From NCBI GenBank assembly GCA_010279815.1, contig QEOQ01000246.1:840063-904062 (forward strand): a stretch of 64,000 nucleotides of DNA. Direction: 5' to 3'. This DNA comes from Brachionus plicatilis (taxonomy: Eukaryota > Rotifera > Eurotatoria > Ploima > Brachionidae). This document shows positions 44,461 through 54,300 of this stretch, in pieces. Each line of letters starts with the position of its first letter. Positions within the stretch are counted from its first letter, which is position 1. Both the position numbers and the translations under genes were made by a program. The notes under the pieces are model-generated. The model did not search any database and was not told the origin of the DNA. It saw only the letters and a list, made by a program, of their open reading frames with translations.

Positions 44461-46494
44461 TTAAAATTTGCTAGTTTCCGTTATGCAGGACTGCTCGGCC
44501 TGTTTTTTCCATAGACTATAATATAAACTAGATGGATTGGAAATCAACTGTTTGTGAGAACCCCTTTCGGCAACTTTTCCCTTCTCCAGGATAAATATTT
44601 CATCGGCATCGATTACATTCATCAATTTGTGCGCAATAAAAATGGAAGTGCGTCCATGGATCAACTTTTTCAACGAGGACATTATGATCTGCTCGGTTGT
44701 CGAGTTCAAATTTGACGTTGCTTCGTCATAAACAAAAATGTATGGATTTTTAAGCATAGTTCTAGCAATAGCCACCCTCTGCTTCTCGCCACCACTTAAT
44801 TTCAGACCTCTCTCTCCCACCATAGTCTGGTACTTCTTGGGCATTTTTTCAATGGCATTGTGTAGGTCACACATCTCCGCCACTTTGTAAACATCCTCTA
44901 AATTCGTTTTCATATTGCCATAGTGAATATTGTAGAATATAGTCTCGTTGAAAAGGACTGTATCTTGCGGTACAATGCCAATCTTTTGCCTCAAGCTATC
45001 CAACGATACATTCCTAATATCCTGATCATTTATTAGTATCCTCCCTTCTAAAGGATCATAGAACCGGTATAATAGCCTCACAATAGTGGACTTTCCAGAT
45101 CCACTTGCACCAACAAAGGCCACTTTTTTTCCAGAGGGCACTTCAAAGCTCAAGTCCGACAACAGCTCAGCTCCCTCTTGATACTTGAATCTAACTTTGT
45201 CGAAAACGATTGCAGACTTAGACGCTGTAATTATCAGATTAGGAGCTTTTGGTTTTTCGCTCACGCCTGCTTCAATGGTGGTCAAATCGAACATGTTTTG
45301 CATGTCCAATATTGACTGGCGAACTTCGCGGTAAACAGTGGCCAAAAAATTGAGCGGAACTGACAACTGGAACCAAAGAGCATTGCACATGACCAAATCG
45401 CCAACTGTCATTTGGCCACACACAGCTCCATAACCTGCCAAAAGCATGATCGCTGTTAAACCTGTGCTGAAAATAGCGTTTTGGCCAAAATTCAGCACAG
45501 CCAAGCTAGTCGATGTTTTTATCGCTGACTGCTGATATTTGATCAACGACTGCTCGTATCGCTTCACCTCATAGTCATCGTTGTTGAAGTATTTGACAGT
45601 TTTGTAATTGATGAGTGAATCAATGGCTTTGTTTCCAGCTTCATTTTCGGCTTTGTTCATGTCCACTCGAAATTTGGTTCGCCAACGAATCGTCAAGAAA
45701 GTGAACATGGTGTATGCGCCAATGCATCCAATACTAACAAGAGCATAATTTGGACCAAATTTAGCGCACAATATTCCACTGACCATTGCTACTTCTACAA
45801 TTGTGGGCGCTATGTTGAACAAAAGAGCTGACAGAACAAAGCTGACTCCCCTTGTGCCCCGGTCTATAGCTTTGGATAGAGCGCCGGTCTGGCGGTTCAG
45901 ATGAAAGTTGAGGTCGAGCTTGTGCAAGTGCCGGAATACCTGAGAGGCCAGTTGAGTCACCGAGCTCTGTGCTACGGTGGCGAATATGGCACTGCGTAAT
46001 TCGCTGAACAGCGAGGCTCCGGATCGGGCGCACCCGTATCCGATTATTAGAGCGATCATAGTGATGAATGCTTTGTCCGATGCTGACTCACCAAAGTCCT
46101 GTATTTTGGCGTTTTTGCTTAAAAAGTCAACTATGTCTTTGAACAAAAATGGCACTAAAAGATTGAGCAGCTTGGAGCCGATTAGCAAGCCGACTGCAAT
46201 TATGACCCTGATTTTAATGTGAGTTTTATTTTTTGGCCAGATGAACTGCGCCAATTTTCGCACTATTTGTGATGGGCTCATTGTTGATTTTGGCTTGTTG
46301 GCTGATCCGTTCCATCTAATAAATACTCTGCTTAAATTGACTCGATTAGACAAAATTAGGCGTCTAGTTTGATCAGCTTTAAATGATTTAACTTGATTGT
46401 AAAGAGTTCTATTGTAGCTTGACTGCTTTGACAGGCTTGCTAGTGAGCTTTTTGCCAATAGGACTCTTTTACCTGCGATGCCTAATAACCACAT
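44461..46494 (-). CDS. ABCB7: Mitochondrial ABC transporter ABCB7
   Basis: A single open frame of 677 residues from ATG 46494. The longer frame upstream begins with GTG only. ABCB7/Atm1 exports a glutathione-bound sulfur or Fe-S compound from the mitochondrial matrix for cytosolic Fe-S assembly and haem metabolism. The N-terminus is Arg/Lys/Ser-rich (RRLILSNRVNLSRVFIRW), as in a mitochondrial presequence. WPKNKTHIKIRV begins the membrane domain, and HLNRQTGALSKAIDRGTRG, DSLINYKTVKYFNNDDYE and LNFGQNAIFSTGL are strong Atm1-type signatures. In the nucleotide-binding domain, Walker A GASGSGKST (near 461), LSGGEKQR (near 565), Walker B with FVYDEATS and the H-loop IAHKL are present. The D-loop reads NLN instead of SLD. 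There is no intron, and the C-terminus is short compared with human (752). Confidence 0.94.
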   Translation of the reverse strand: MWLLGIAGKRVLLAKSSLASLSKQSSYNRTLYNQVKSFKADQTRRLILSNRVNLSRVFIRWNGSANKPKSTMSPSQIVRKLAQFIWPKNKTHIKIRVIIAVGLLIGSKLLNLLVPFLFKDIVDFLSKNAKIQDFGESASDKAFITMIALIIGYGCARSGASLFSELRSAIFATVAQSSVTQLASQVFRHLHKLDLNFHLNRQTGALSKAIDRGTRGVSFVLSALLFNIAPTIVEVAMVSGILCAKFGPNYALVSIGCIGAYTMFTFLTIRWRTKFRVDMNKAENEAGNKAIDSLINYKTVKYFNNDDYEVKRYEQSLIKYQQSAIKTSTSLAVLNFGQNAIFSTGLTAIMLLAGYGAVCGQMTVGDLVMCNALWFQLSVPLNFLATVYREVRQSILDMQNMFDLTTIEAGVSEKPKAPNLIITASKSAIVFDKVRFKYQEGAELLSDLSFEVPSGKKVAFVGASGSGKSTIVRLLYRFYDPLEGRILINDQDIRNVSLDSLRQKIGIVPQDTVLFNETIFYNIHYGNMKTNLEDVYKVAEMCDLHNAIEKMPKKYQTMVGERGLKLSGGEKQRVAIARTMLKNPYIFVYDEATSNLNSTTEQIIMSSLKKLIHGRTSIFIAHKLMNVIDADEIFILEKGKVAERGSHKQLISNPSSLYYSLWKKQAEQSCITETSKF

Positions 46495-46648
46495 TTGGAT
46501 GAACAAAAAATTCACATCAAATTATTCGAAAGAATCAATTTTTTTTACAGCACAATTTGAATTAGACCACTTTTTTTTTCTTAGTAAATTTAAATAAGCA
46601 AATATTTAATTATTTAATAGAGAAGGTGCATTTAATTAGTAAAATGTA

Positions 46649-46680
46649 GAGTTGTTTAAAAGTCAAGTCCGGACTTCAAA
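46649..46680 (+). repeat. Fragment of the hAT MITE family found in XPO5
   Basis: The string agagttgtttaaaagtc followed by aagtccggactt repeats the left end of the element at 8566-8906. The right end is not found, so this is a truncated copy. Confidence 0.5.
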
Positions 46681-48108
46681 ATTTTTTTTTAAAACTTTTT
46701 TGACTTGATTATTAATTTAATAATTTAAAAAATTGTTGAAAACTCATTCGAATTCTTTTTTTATTCCCGCTGTAAATTTTCTCGATTTAAGATTTGGAAT
46801 TAAAATAAATAAAAAAAATATTAAGCATCACGTGAAATTACGTAAATTTACTGAATTAGTAAATAGTAAAATTATTGGAAATTGCGAAAATTTTGGCAAA
46901 AAGGTAAAATACTAAAAAATAGCTGTTTTTTTTACAAAATTTTAATTTTTCTTAACATTTTTGACTAAAATTAATAAAAAAAATTTTTTTCATAAATTTG
47001 CACAGCTAATATTATTTTTATTAGTTTTTTTAAATCCTAATAAAAATTTAAATTAAACATAATTCTAATTTAAAAAAAAACTTAAAATCAGCTGATAGAC
47101 GCTTATGTCGATTTTTAGTAATTATTCGAGCCATAGAAGGATGTTTTGTACAATTAGAAAATTTTTTTATGAATTAGAATAATTTTTGGATAATTTAGAA
47201 AATTATGGTATGAATTTTGATGAAAAATGTGAGTTTTGTAATCTGCTTTCTAATTTAGACCTCAATAATTCTTTGTTTATAGCAATTCGGCTCATAAAGT
47301 GAAAAAGGATAAGAAAAAACTTAAAAAAAAGTTAAATGATTTTTTTAAAATTTAATTAAATATTGAAAAAACTAGCATCTAATATGATTTTTAAAAAATA
47401 AAATTCACATTTTTAAATTAATTAAGTAATTTAATGAAAAGTAAGTCATTTTTATATTAAAGAAAATATAAATTTTGAACAAGTGAAGTAAAAGTAAATA
47501 AAAATCATTTTTTACTTTTTCGTCAACATCTTGTCTTCATTTTTTATTATATGGAACTTGAAAGTTAATGCTCAGTGTTTCATTTATTGAATTAATTCAC
47601 TTTCATTTACCATTTCTTTCGTGTTTTCTAGACTTAATTTCCAATTATTAAATTTAGATTAAACTTCTTTTTAACAGTTTTGAATGATTTTAATAATTAT
47701 TTCACATTGTAATATTCACAAAAGTTAAGTATTAGAAAAGTTAAAATCCAAATTTTGATAAAAGAAAAGATGAATCATAAGAAAAAATTTACATAACCAA
47801 AAGTTTTGAAATTAAAGTTTTGAATTTTTGGTTTTAATCGGTTTTAATCTGTATTCTGGATTTTCCTGGATTTAATTTTAAATTAAAATTTTGAATAAGT
47901 TTTTAGATATAAAAAAATTATTCAAATATCTTTTGATAAAATTTACAAAATTAGGTCTAAGAGAACTTTCAATTACTATTTACTACAAAAATCTCGCTAT
48001 TTATCATAAAAACTAAAAACAATAATCTTATTCATCATATAGATAAAAGAAACCAACGATTTCCTACTTTATTAAGAGTAGCATCGTAAAACCATTTCTA
48101 TCAGCCGA

Positions 48109-48264
48109 TTAAGTACCATTAAGTAAAATTATTAAAAAAAACTTTAATAAAGAAATAATATATGAACAAAATATTAAAGCTGGCGTCATAAGAGCTAAAA
48201 CAAAAAAATAAAAACCCGATAATTCTTTATCATCAGAATCATCATATTTAAACCATTCATTCAT
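48109..48264 (-). CDS. Unassigned small membrane-protein-like frame (51 aa)
   Basis: The frame from ATG 48264 reads MNEWFKYDDSDDKELSGFYF, then a hydrophobic helix FVLALMTPALIFCSYIISLL. The FxYDDS...FYF followed by a membrane helix recalls the extreme N-terminus of SEC63, an ER translocon J-protein, but the match is short. No splice donor leads on to a J-domain. It starts 63 bp after the stop of the neighbouring exon-like frame on the same strand. Confidence 0.25.
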   Translation of the reverse strand: MNEWFKYDDSDDKELSGFYFFVLALMTPALIFCSYIISLLKFFLIILLNGT

Positions 48265-48327
48265 TTCAAACTGTCATCACATCGAAATGTAATGTTATTC
48301 ATCCAAAATAAAATGTGTTAAGGAATG

Positions 48328-48456
48328 TCAATAAGTATTTAATTGTTCCAACGCCACCTCTTGAAACGCGAAAAACTTTTTATCAATGATGGTTGAAGTA
48401 ACAAAATGTCTATTTTTTTTGGTGGCGTCTTTGTATTGGTACTCAGTCTGATATTC
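48328..48456 (-). CDS. Orphan terminal-exon-like frame (42 aa)
   Basis: The minus-strand frame reads EYQTEYQYKDATKKNRHFVT, then STIIDKKFFAFQEVALEQLN, then TY and stop. Codons are balanced and unlike the AT-rich background. A gtgag before it could serve as acceptor, and upstream IAQIRRFQ with a GTACCT donor (about 48573-48600) might precede it. The pattern RHF-x3-TIxDxKxF loosely resembles PsbP/Mog1-fold proteins, but I do not assign it. Confidence 0.25.
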   Translation of the reverse strand, partial: EYQTEYQYKDATKKNRHFVTSTIIDKKFFAFQEVALEQLNTY

Positions 48457-48857
48457 TCACTTCTAAAAAAAGTATAAACATTCAATTAAAAATTTTTTTA
48501 ATTTAAAAAAATTTGCTATTTTTAATTCAATTATATTAGAATTGCATTTGTATGAAAATATTAGTAAAGTCAGGTACCTGAAAGCGTCGAATTTGAGCGA
48601 TTTTTTTTATAATCTAATTTTATTTTATCACAAACAGAACATTTCTAAACTAAGTTAACGTACTTCGAAAAATTTTTAAAGAGCGGTTGTAACTAAGTTT
48701 GAACACGGTTATAATAAAACACCCAAATTAGAAACTATAAACTTTAGTTCAAAAATGCTTGAAGCCTTTAATATTTGATAGTATTTTTAACTATATAATT
48801 TCAAGGTTAATCAACAGGCTAGTGACCATGCCTCAAGAGATTGATTAACACTTCATT

Positions 48858-50546
48858 TTTCGATCTTTGCAATTTTATGAATTTTGAAGCTAGAGGAGTG
48901 ATCAATAGCTCAAATTCAAGAGCTCAAGGTCCTCTACAACATACTTTAAAACAGAGTCGAAAAAATCAACAGACAAAGAAATATGCGCATTTGAAAAAGT
49001 CAAAAAAACGCATTTTTCGACATTTTTCATAAGGCGCTGGTGACCTGGATTTTTTCGGCACCCAAACTCCCGAGACAGATTTGGAAAGTACTCTTAATTT
49101 TCTTGCTTTTGGCTTTTACAGATCGAAAAAAGCTCAAAAATTGACAAAGTTATGTCACTTGAAAGCAGGTGACTCTGATAACAAACGCAAAATTTCAGAT
49201 CTTTGCAATTTTATGAATTTTGAAGCTAGAGGAATGATCAATAGCTCAATTTCAAGAGCTCAAGGTCCTCTACAATATACTTTAAAACGGAGTCGAAAAA
49301 ATCAACAGACAAAGAAATACGCGCATTTGAAAAAGTCAAAAAAACGCATTTTTCGACATTTTTCATAGGGCGCTGGTGACCTGGATTTTTTCGGCATCCA
49401 GACTCCCGAGACAGATTTGGAAAGTACTCTTAATTTTCTTGCTTTTGGCTTTTACAGATCGAAAAAAGCTCAAAAATAGCCAAAGTTATGTCACTTGAAA
49501 GCAGGTGACTCTGATAACAATCGCAAAATTTCAGATCTTTGCAATTTTATGAATTTTGAAGCTAGAGGAGTGATCAATAGCTCAAATTCAAGAGCTCAAG
49601 GTCCTCTACAACATACTTAAAAACAGAGTCGAAAAAATCAACAGACAAAGAAATACGCGCATTTGAAAAAGTCAAAAAAACGCATTTTTCGACATTTTTC
49701 ATAGGGCGCTGGTGACCTGGATTTCTTCGGCATCCAGACTCCCGAGACAGATTTGGAAAGTACTCTTAATTTTCTTGCTTTTGGCTTTTACAGATCGAAA
49801 AAAGCTCAAAAATTGACAAAGTTATGTCACTTGAAAGCAGGTGACTCTGATAACAAACGCAAAATTTCAGATCTTTGCAATTTTATGAATTTTGAAGCTA
49901 GAGGAGTGATCAATAGCTCAAATTCAAGAGCTCAAGGTCCTCTACAACATACTTTAAAACAGAGTCGAAAAAATCAACAGACAAAGAAATACGCGCATTT
50001 GAAAAAGTCAAAAAAACGCATTTTTCGACATTTTTCATAAGGCGCTGGTGACCTGGATTTTTTCGGCACCCAAACTCCCGAGACAGATTTGGAAAGTACT
50101 CTTAATTTTCTTGCTTTTGGCTTTTACAGATCGAAAAAAGCTCAAAAATTGACAAAGTTATGTCACTTGAAAGCAGGTGACTCTGATAACAAACGCAAAA
50201 TTTCAGATCTTTGCAATTTTATGAATTTTGAAGCTAGAGGAGTGATCAATAGCTCAAATTCAAGAGCTCAAGGTCCTCTACAACATACTTTAAAACAGAG
50301 TCGAAAAAATCAACAGACAAAGAAATACGCGCATTTGAAAAAGTCAAAAAAACGCATTTTTCGACATTTTTCATAAGGCGCTGGTGACCTGGATTTTTTC
50401 GGCACCCAAACTCCCGAGACAGATTTGGAAAGTACTCTTAATTTTCTTGCTTTTGGCTTTTACAGATCGAAAAAAGCTCAAAAATTGACAAAGTTATGTC
50501 ACTTGAAAGCAGGTGACTTTGATAACAAACGCAAGATTTCAGATCT
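48858..50546. repeat. 336-bp tandem satellite, about five copies
   Basis: Units begin with 'ttggaaagtactcttaattt' at 49080, 49416, 49752, 50088 and 50424. The array is truncated at both sides. Units at 49752 and 50088 are nearly identical, while the one at 49416 is more diverged. Within the unit, two halves align weakly ('acagatcgaaaaaagctc' with 'acagagtcgaaaaaatc', each followed by 'gacaaag' and a 'ttgaaa' block). The unit is therefore a dimer of a monomer of about 168 bp. Each unit leaves a 95-codon open frame, but it lacks an ATG start and its product resembles nothing, so it is treated as non-coding. Confidence 0.85.
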
Positions 50547-51027
50547 TCTTACAAAACTCAGTAGTACGTTTTATACTTAAACTAAAATATGAAACTCTTT
50601 CCAATATTTTGCATCATGAGGCCTTTAATAAGCTTAAATTACTAACTGTCTCGAATCGACTTTTTGAATTGAGCCAAAGATATGTAGCCGGAGTACTGCG
50701 TCATTCTGTTCCATTGCTTATCAAGCTGGTTGATGAATATAAAGCTGGTTTTGAATCAAGATATGTTGAATACCCAACTCCACTGTGTAATCGCTATCTT
50801 ACTATTTCTTCTTTCTTTCCTGAACTGTTCAACACTTAAACATTTTGCACATGTCACCTCTTACAATTTATCAATTTTAACTTTCTTTTATATTATATTT
50901 TAACTTATTTTAAATTTTATCTTATTTTCTGTTCATTTTTATTTTATTTCATTTTGTCTTTTTTTTATTTTTTTTTTAATCTGAAAGAGTTTTAGCTCGG
51001 CACAGACAAAACAAATAAATAAATATG
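50547..51027 (+). pseudogene. LINE 3'-terminal relic
   Basis: The frame 50547-50836 encodes the C-terminal end of a jockey-like LINE polyprotein: LKYETLSNILHHEAFNKLKL, then LTVSNRLFELSQRYVAGVLR and PLLIKLVDEYKAGFESRYVE. The 3' end is 'ctgaaagagttttagctcgg' followed by 'cacagacaaaacaaataaat' repeats, the family B tail. It is 5'-truncated directly at the satellite array, so the array and the LINE are joined without unique DNA. Confidence 0.7.
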
Positions 51028-51362
51028 GGATCTCATTATATAGAGGTTCGACTGTATCTACTTTGATTAATTTTTTTATCTATTATTATAAAAAAAAAAC
51101 TGCAAAAAAAATATTTATCTATTTACAAAAAATATACTCTTATATTATTTAATTTTTAATTAAGTCTAAAAACTTTTGACTCAATCAATTTATTTACAAT
51201 TTTTAAACTTATAAAAAAAATATAATTTTTTAGCCAATTCATTTTTAATTTTTTAAATTTAATTTTTAAAATAAAATAAACAAAACCCTTTTTTAAATAA
51301 TTGTATAAAATCTAATTTTGAGTCATTCTGCAGCATAATTTTGTCTGAAAATAAAAACTGGT
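51028..51362. other. AT-rich stretch before the PPME1 3' end
   Basis: It includes the PPME1 3' untranslated region. Nothing else is recognised. Confidence 0.4.
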
Positions 51363-54300
51363 TCAACATGTCAGTCTTGCTGGTTTGATCCATTCCAGAG
51401 CATTTGTAAGTTTGTGTCTAAGCATAAAATTGGCCAGAGCATCAGCAACATCCTCAGGAGCATCTTCATGGACTGCGTGGCCACAAAGCGGCAAAATTTG
51501 CATCTGAAACTTGCCTTGCATTTGACCGACCATCAAGTCCTTGTCCAGTCTGTCCACTCCGGCTAGCAACAGCAGCTTCGGAACATGAACATTCAAAAAC
51601 ATGCAGGACAAGCCCTTGAACCAATCTTTCCAAAATTTTTCAGTTCTGGTCAAGTCAATTCTCCACTCGTATCGCTCAGGCTTAAAATGTCAAAGAGAAA
51701 AATTGTTTCATGAGAGCAAAAATACAAGTCTTACGGACTCGGGCTTTGAAAACACATGAGCTTCAGGCTCAGACTGCTCGGCATTGTTCTCGCCATCTTC
51801 ATCCTCTTCCAAAATTTCTGTATTCATAACTTCATGAGACTGGTTTCCTACCAGCACATCTGTCTGCGTAGGCTGCGATGCATTGTCCACTTTTTTCAGC
51901 TGGCCAACAATTGACACTCGCGCTGACTCAGCATTCCTGATTGCACCTATGCGCACACTTCAATCATCAAAGAGTGAATAATTTAAGTTTAATTGTTAGA
52001 CTCACTTGTATTCAATTGCTTGTTGGACTGAGCTGAAAAATTTTGGTCGGCCCTGAAGAAATGTTTGCATTCCGCTCAATGCCTCCATTGCACTTCCTTC
52101 CACCACATCTATGACAACTAGTGCTGCCAAATTTTTGACAAATTCTAAATGAGATACGTGCACAGCTAGAGCGCCACCCATTGAATGTCCGACCAGCATT
52201 ATTGGCGGACAATCTTCCTTCCAAATAGTCTCGATCACTTCTTTAACATCTCTTTAAATTAAAATTTACAGCTGACCACTTTATTTATTTTGACAGATGG
52301 ACAACTTAAGCAAATTTTGCTCTTTTTTTATTATTTATTACAATACTGATTTGTTCGAGTGGTTTTACCAAAATTTACGCGAATTTACCAAAATTTTAGT
52401 AAATTTATCGGAATTCCCGTAAATTTACCAGAATTTAACGGGTTTTAGGTAAAATTTTGTAAAAACGAAAAGGGCCAAAAAAATCCAAATTTTTGCAATA
52501 TTTTCACTTTTTTTAGTTTTTTTTCAAAATTAATAAAAAATTTTAAATAAAAAAAATGTATTTTTTTACGAAAATTTTCGTAAATTTTTATTGATTTTAG
52601 TCAAAAATAGTTAAAAAAAGGAAAAAAGTTACAAAAAAAGAAAAATTTAAATCAAGTTTTTTCAATATTAAAATTATTAGATACATATATTTTAGTGATT
52701 TGGCCAGTCGCCATTTTTCTCAATTACAATTTCAATTACCTAATTTGAACTAGTGTTGGGCGGCGGCCAAGCCTGGCCGGTCCGAACGCGGCCAAAATAA
52801 GGCGGCCAGGCCGAAAACGGACGGCCACTTTGGCGGTCAGACAAAATCAGCGGTATAAAATTTCTGTGAAAAAAATTTTTTTTTTTAAATTTTTTATTAA
52901 TTTTGAAAAAAAAACTAAAAAAAGTGAAAATATTGCAAAAATTTGGATTTTTTTGGCCCTTTTCGTTTTTACGAAATTTTACCTAAAACCCGTTAAAATT
53001 CTGGTAAATTTACAGGAATTCCGGTAAATTTACTGTTTGTCACTATTGCGATTTTACGTAAAATTACCAAAATTTCTGTAAATTTACTAAAATTTTGGTA
53101 AATTCGCGTAAATTTTGGTAAAACCACTCGAACAAATCAACACTGTAATTAAATTTTATATTTTTATCTCATTGCATATGTCACTGTCAATTTGAAAATG
53201 GCTTGGCAAATAATAAAAATTTCCTTTTTTCTTTGACCAGGCATTTTAAAAATTCAAAAAAAAAAATCAAAATAACTAATTTTACAGTTTAAATTTTTTC
53301 GCCTCAAAATTTATTTGCATTCAAAAAAAAATTTGTTAAAATTTAAATTTTACAAAAATTAAACAAATTTTTTTATTGAAAAATCTTCCCATTACATTTT
53401 TCGAAAAGAGCATCTTATAAATTCTTTACTATGCCAAAAAGAAAGCACTCGGACTGACTTATGTGAATGCACAATTAATTTTCTCTAGAATTTTATCATT
53501 TGCTAAGTCATTTTACAAAATGACACATTTTTTAAATTGACAGTGAATATATGGTGTATTTTTTCATCTTTTAATGAAATTTTTCGTACAATTTTTAAAA
53601 AGTAGGAAAAAAGTCCGATGTTTCATTTTTTTTTTAATAAATGAGAGTTCATTTTTTAATCTTAGTACATTGAAATTAAATAGATTAAAGCAAAGATAGG
53701 ATATTTAGCTGTTATTGTTTTAAAATAAAAATCTTTAAATTTAATTTTTTTTCAAATAATAGAAAAAATTTCTTAATGAAAAATATTCAAAATCAATTTT
53801 AAAAAAATAGACATCTAATTTTTTTTAAGTAGGTGAATAACTGTTTTAATGCGGAAAAATAAGTTTTGTTTATGAAATCAAGTATTATTTACTAAAAAAA
53901 CCATGAAATGTTTAAAGTTAATAATAGTGTCTATCTAAAAATTCCAAAGACCCTATCAATATTTTAACAAATCATTATCTCCTGGAAAAGGTATCTTTTA
54001 AAGACAACATCCATCAAAAAAGCGAAAAAACTTTGTTTAAAAAATGATGGGAATTTTTCAAATGGCGGAATGTAAATGCTATCAAAGAATAACATTTAAA
54101 ACACTTTTTCTTGTAAAAAAAAAACTCACATTATTTTTTTTTAAACCAAGTGTTTTTTTTATGTTTTTCATGGATGTTGTTTTAAAAGATACCTTTTCCA
54201 GTAGATAATGACTTATTTAAATATTGCAAGGGCCTTTTATATTTTTAGATAGAGACTTTTATAATCTTGAAATATTTCATGGCTTATTTAGTAAAAAAAC

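Larger units (their letters stand above)
46495..48857. other. AT-rich stretch upstream of ABCB7
   Basis: It holds the ABCB7 promoter region, a hAT MITE fragment (46649-46680), and a segment with 'acgtgaaattacgtaaattt' (about 46831-46850) like the mariner MITE interior. A repeat sharing 'ttatggtatgaattttgat' with 28.8 kb occurs near 47204. Two small coding-like frames lie at 48109-48456. Nothing else is supported. Confidence 0.45.

Noticed and set aside
49081..50376. Repeated 95-codon frames in the 336-bp satellite as a protein family
   Set aside because: The frames begin without ATG, one unit carries stops, and all differences follow satellite divergence. The product resembles no protein. 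Periodicity of a non-coding tandem repeat explains it.
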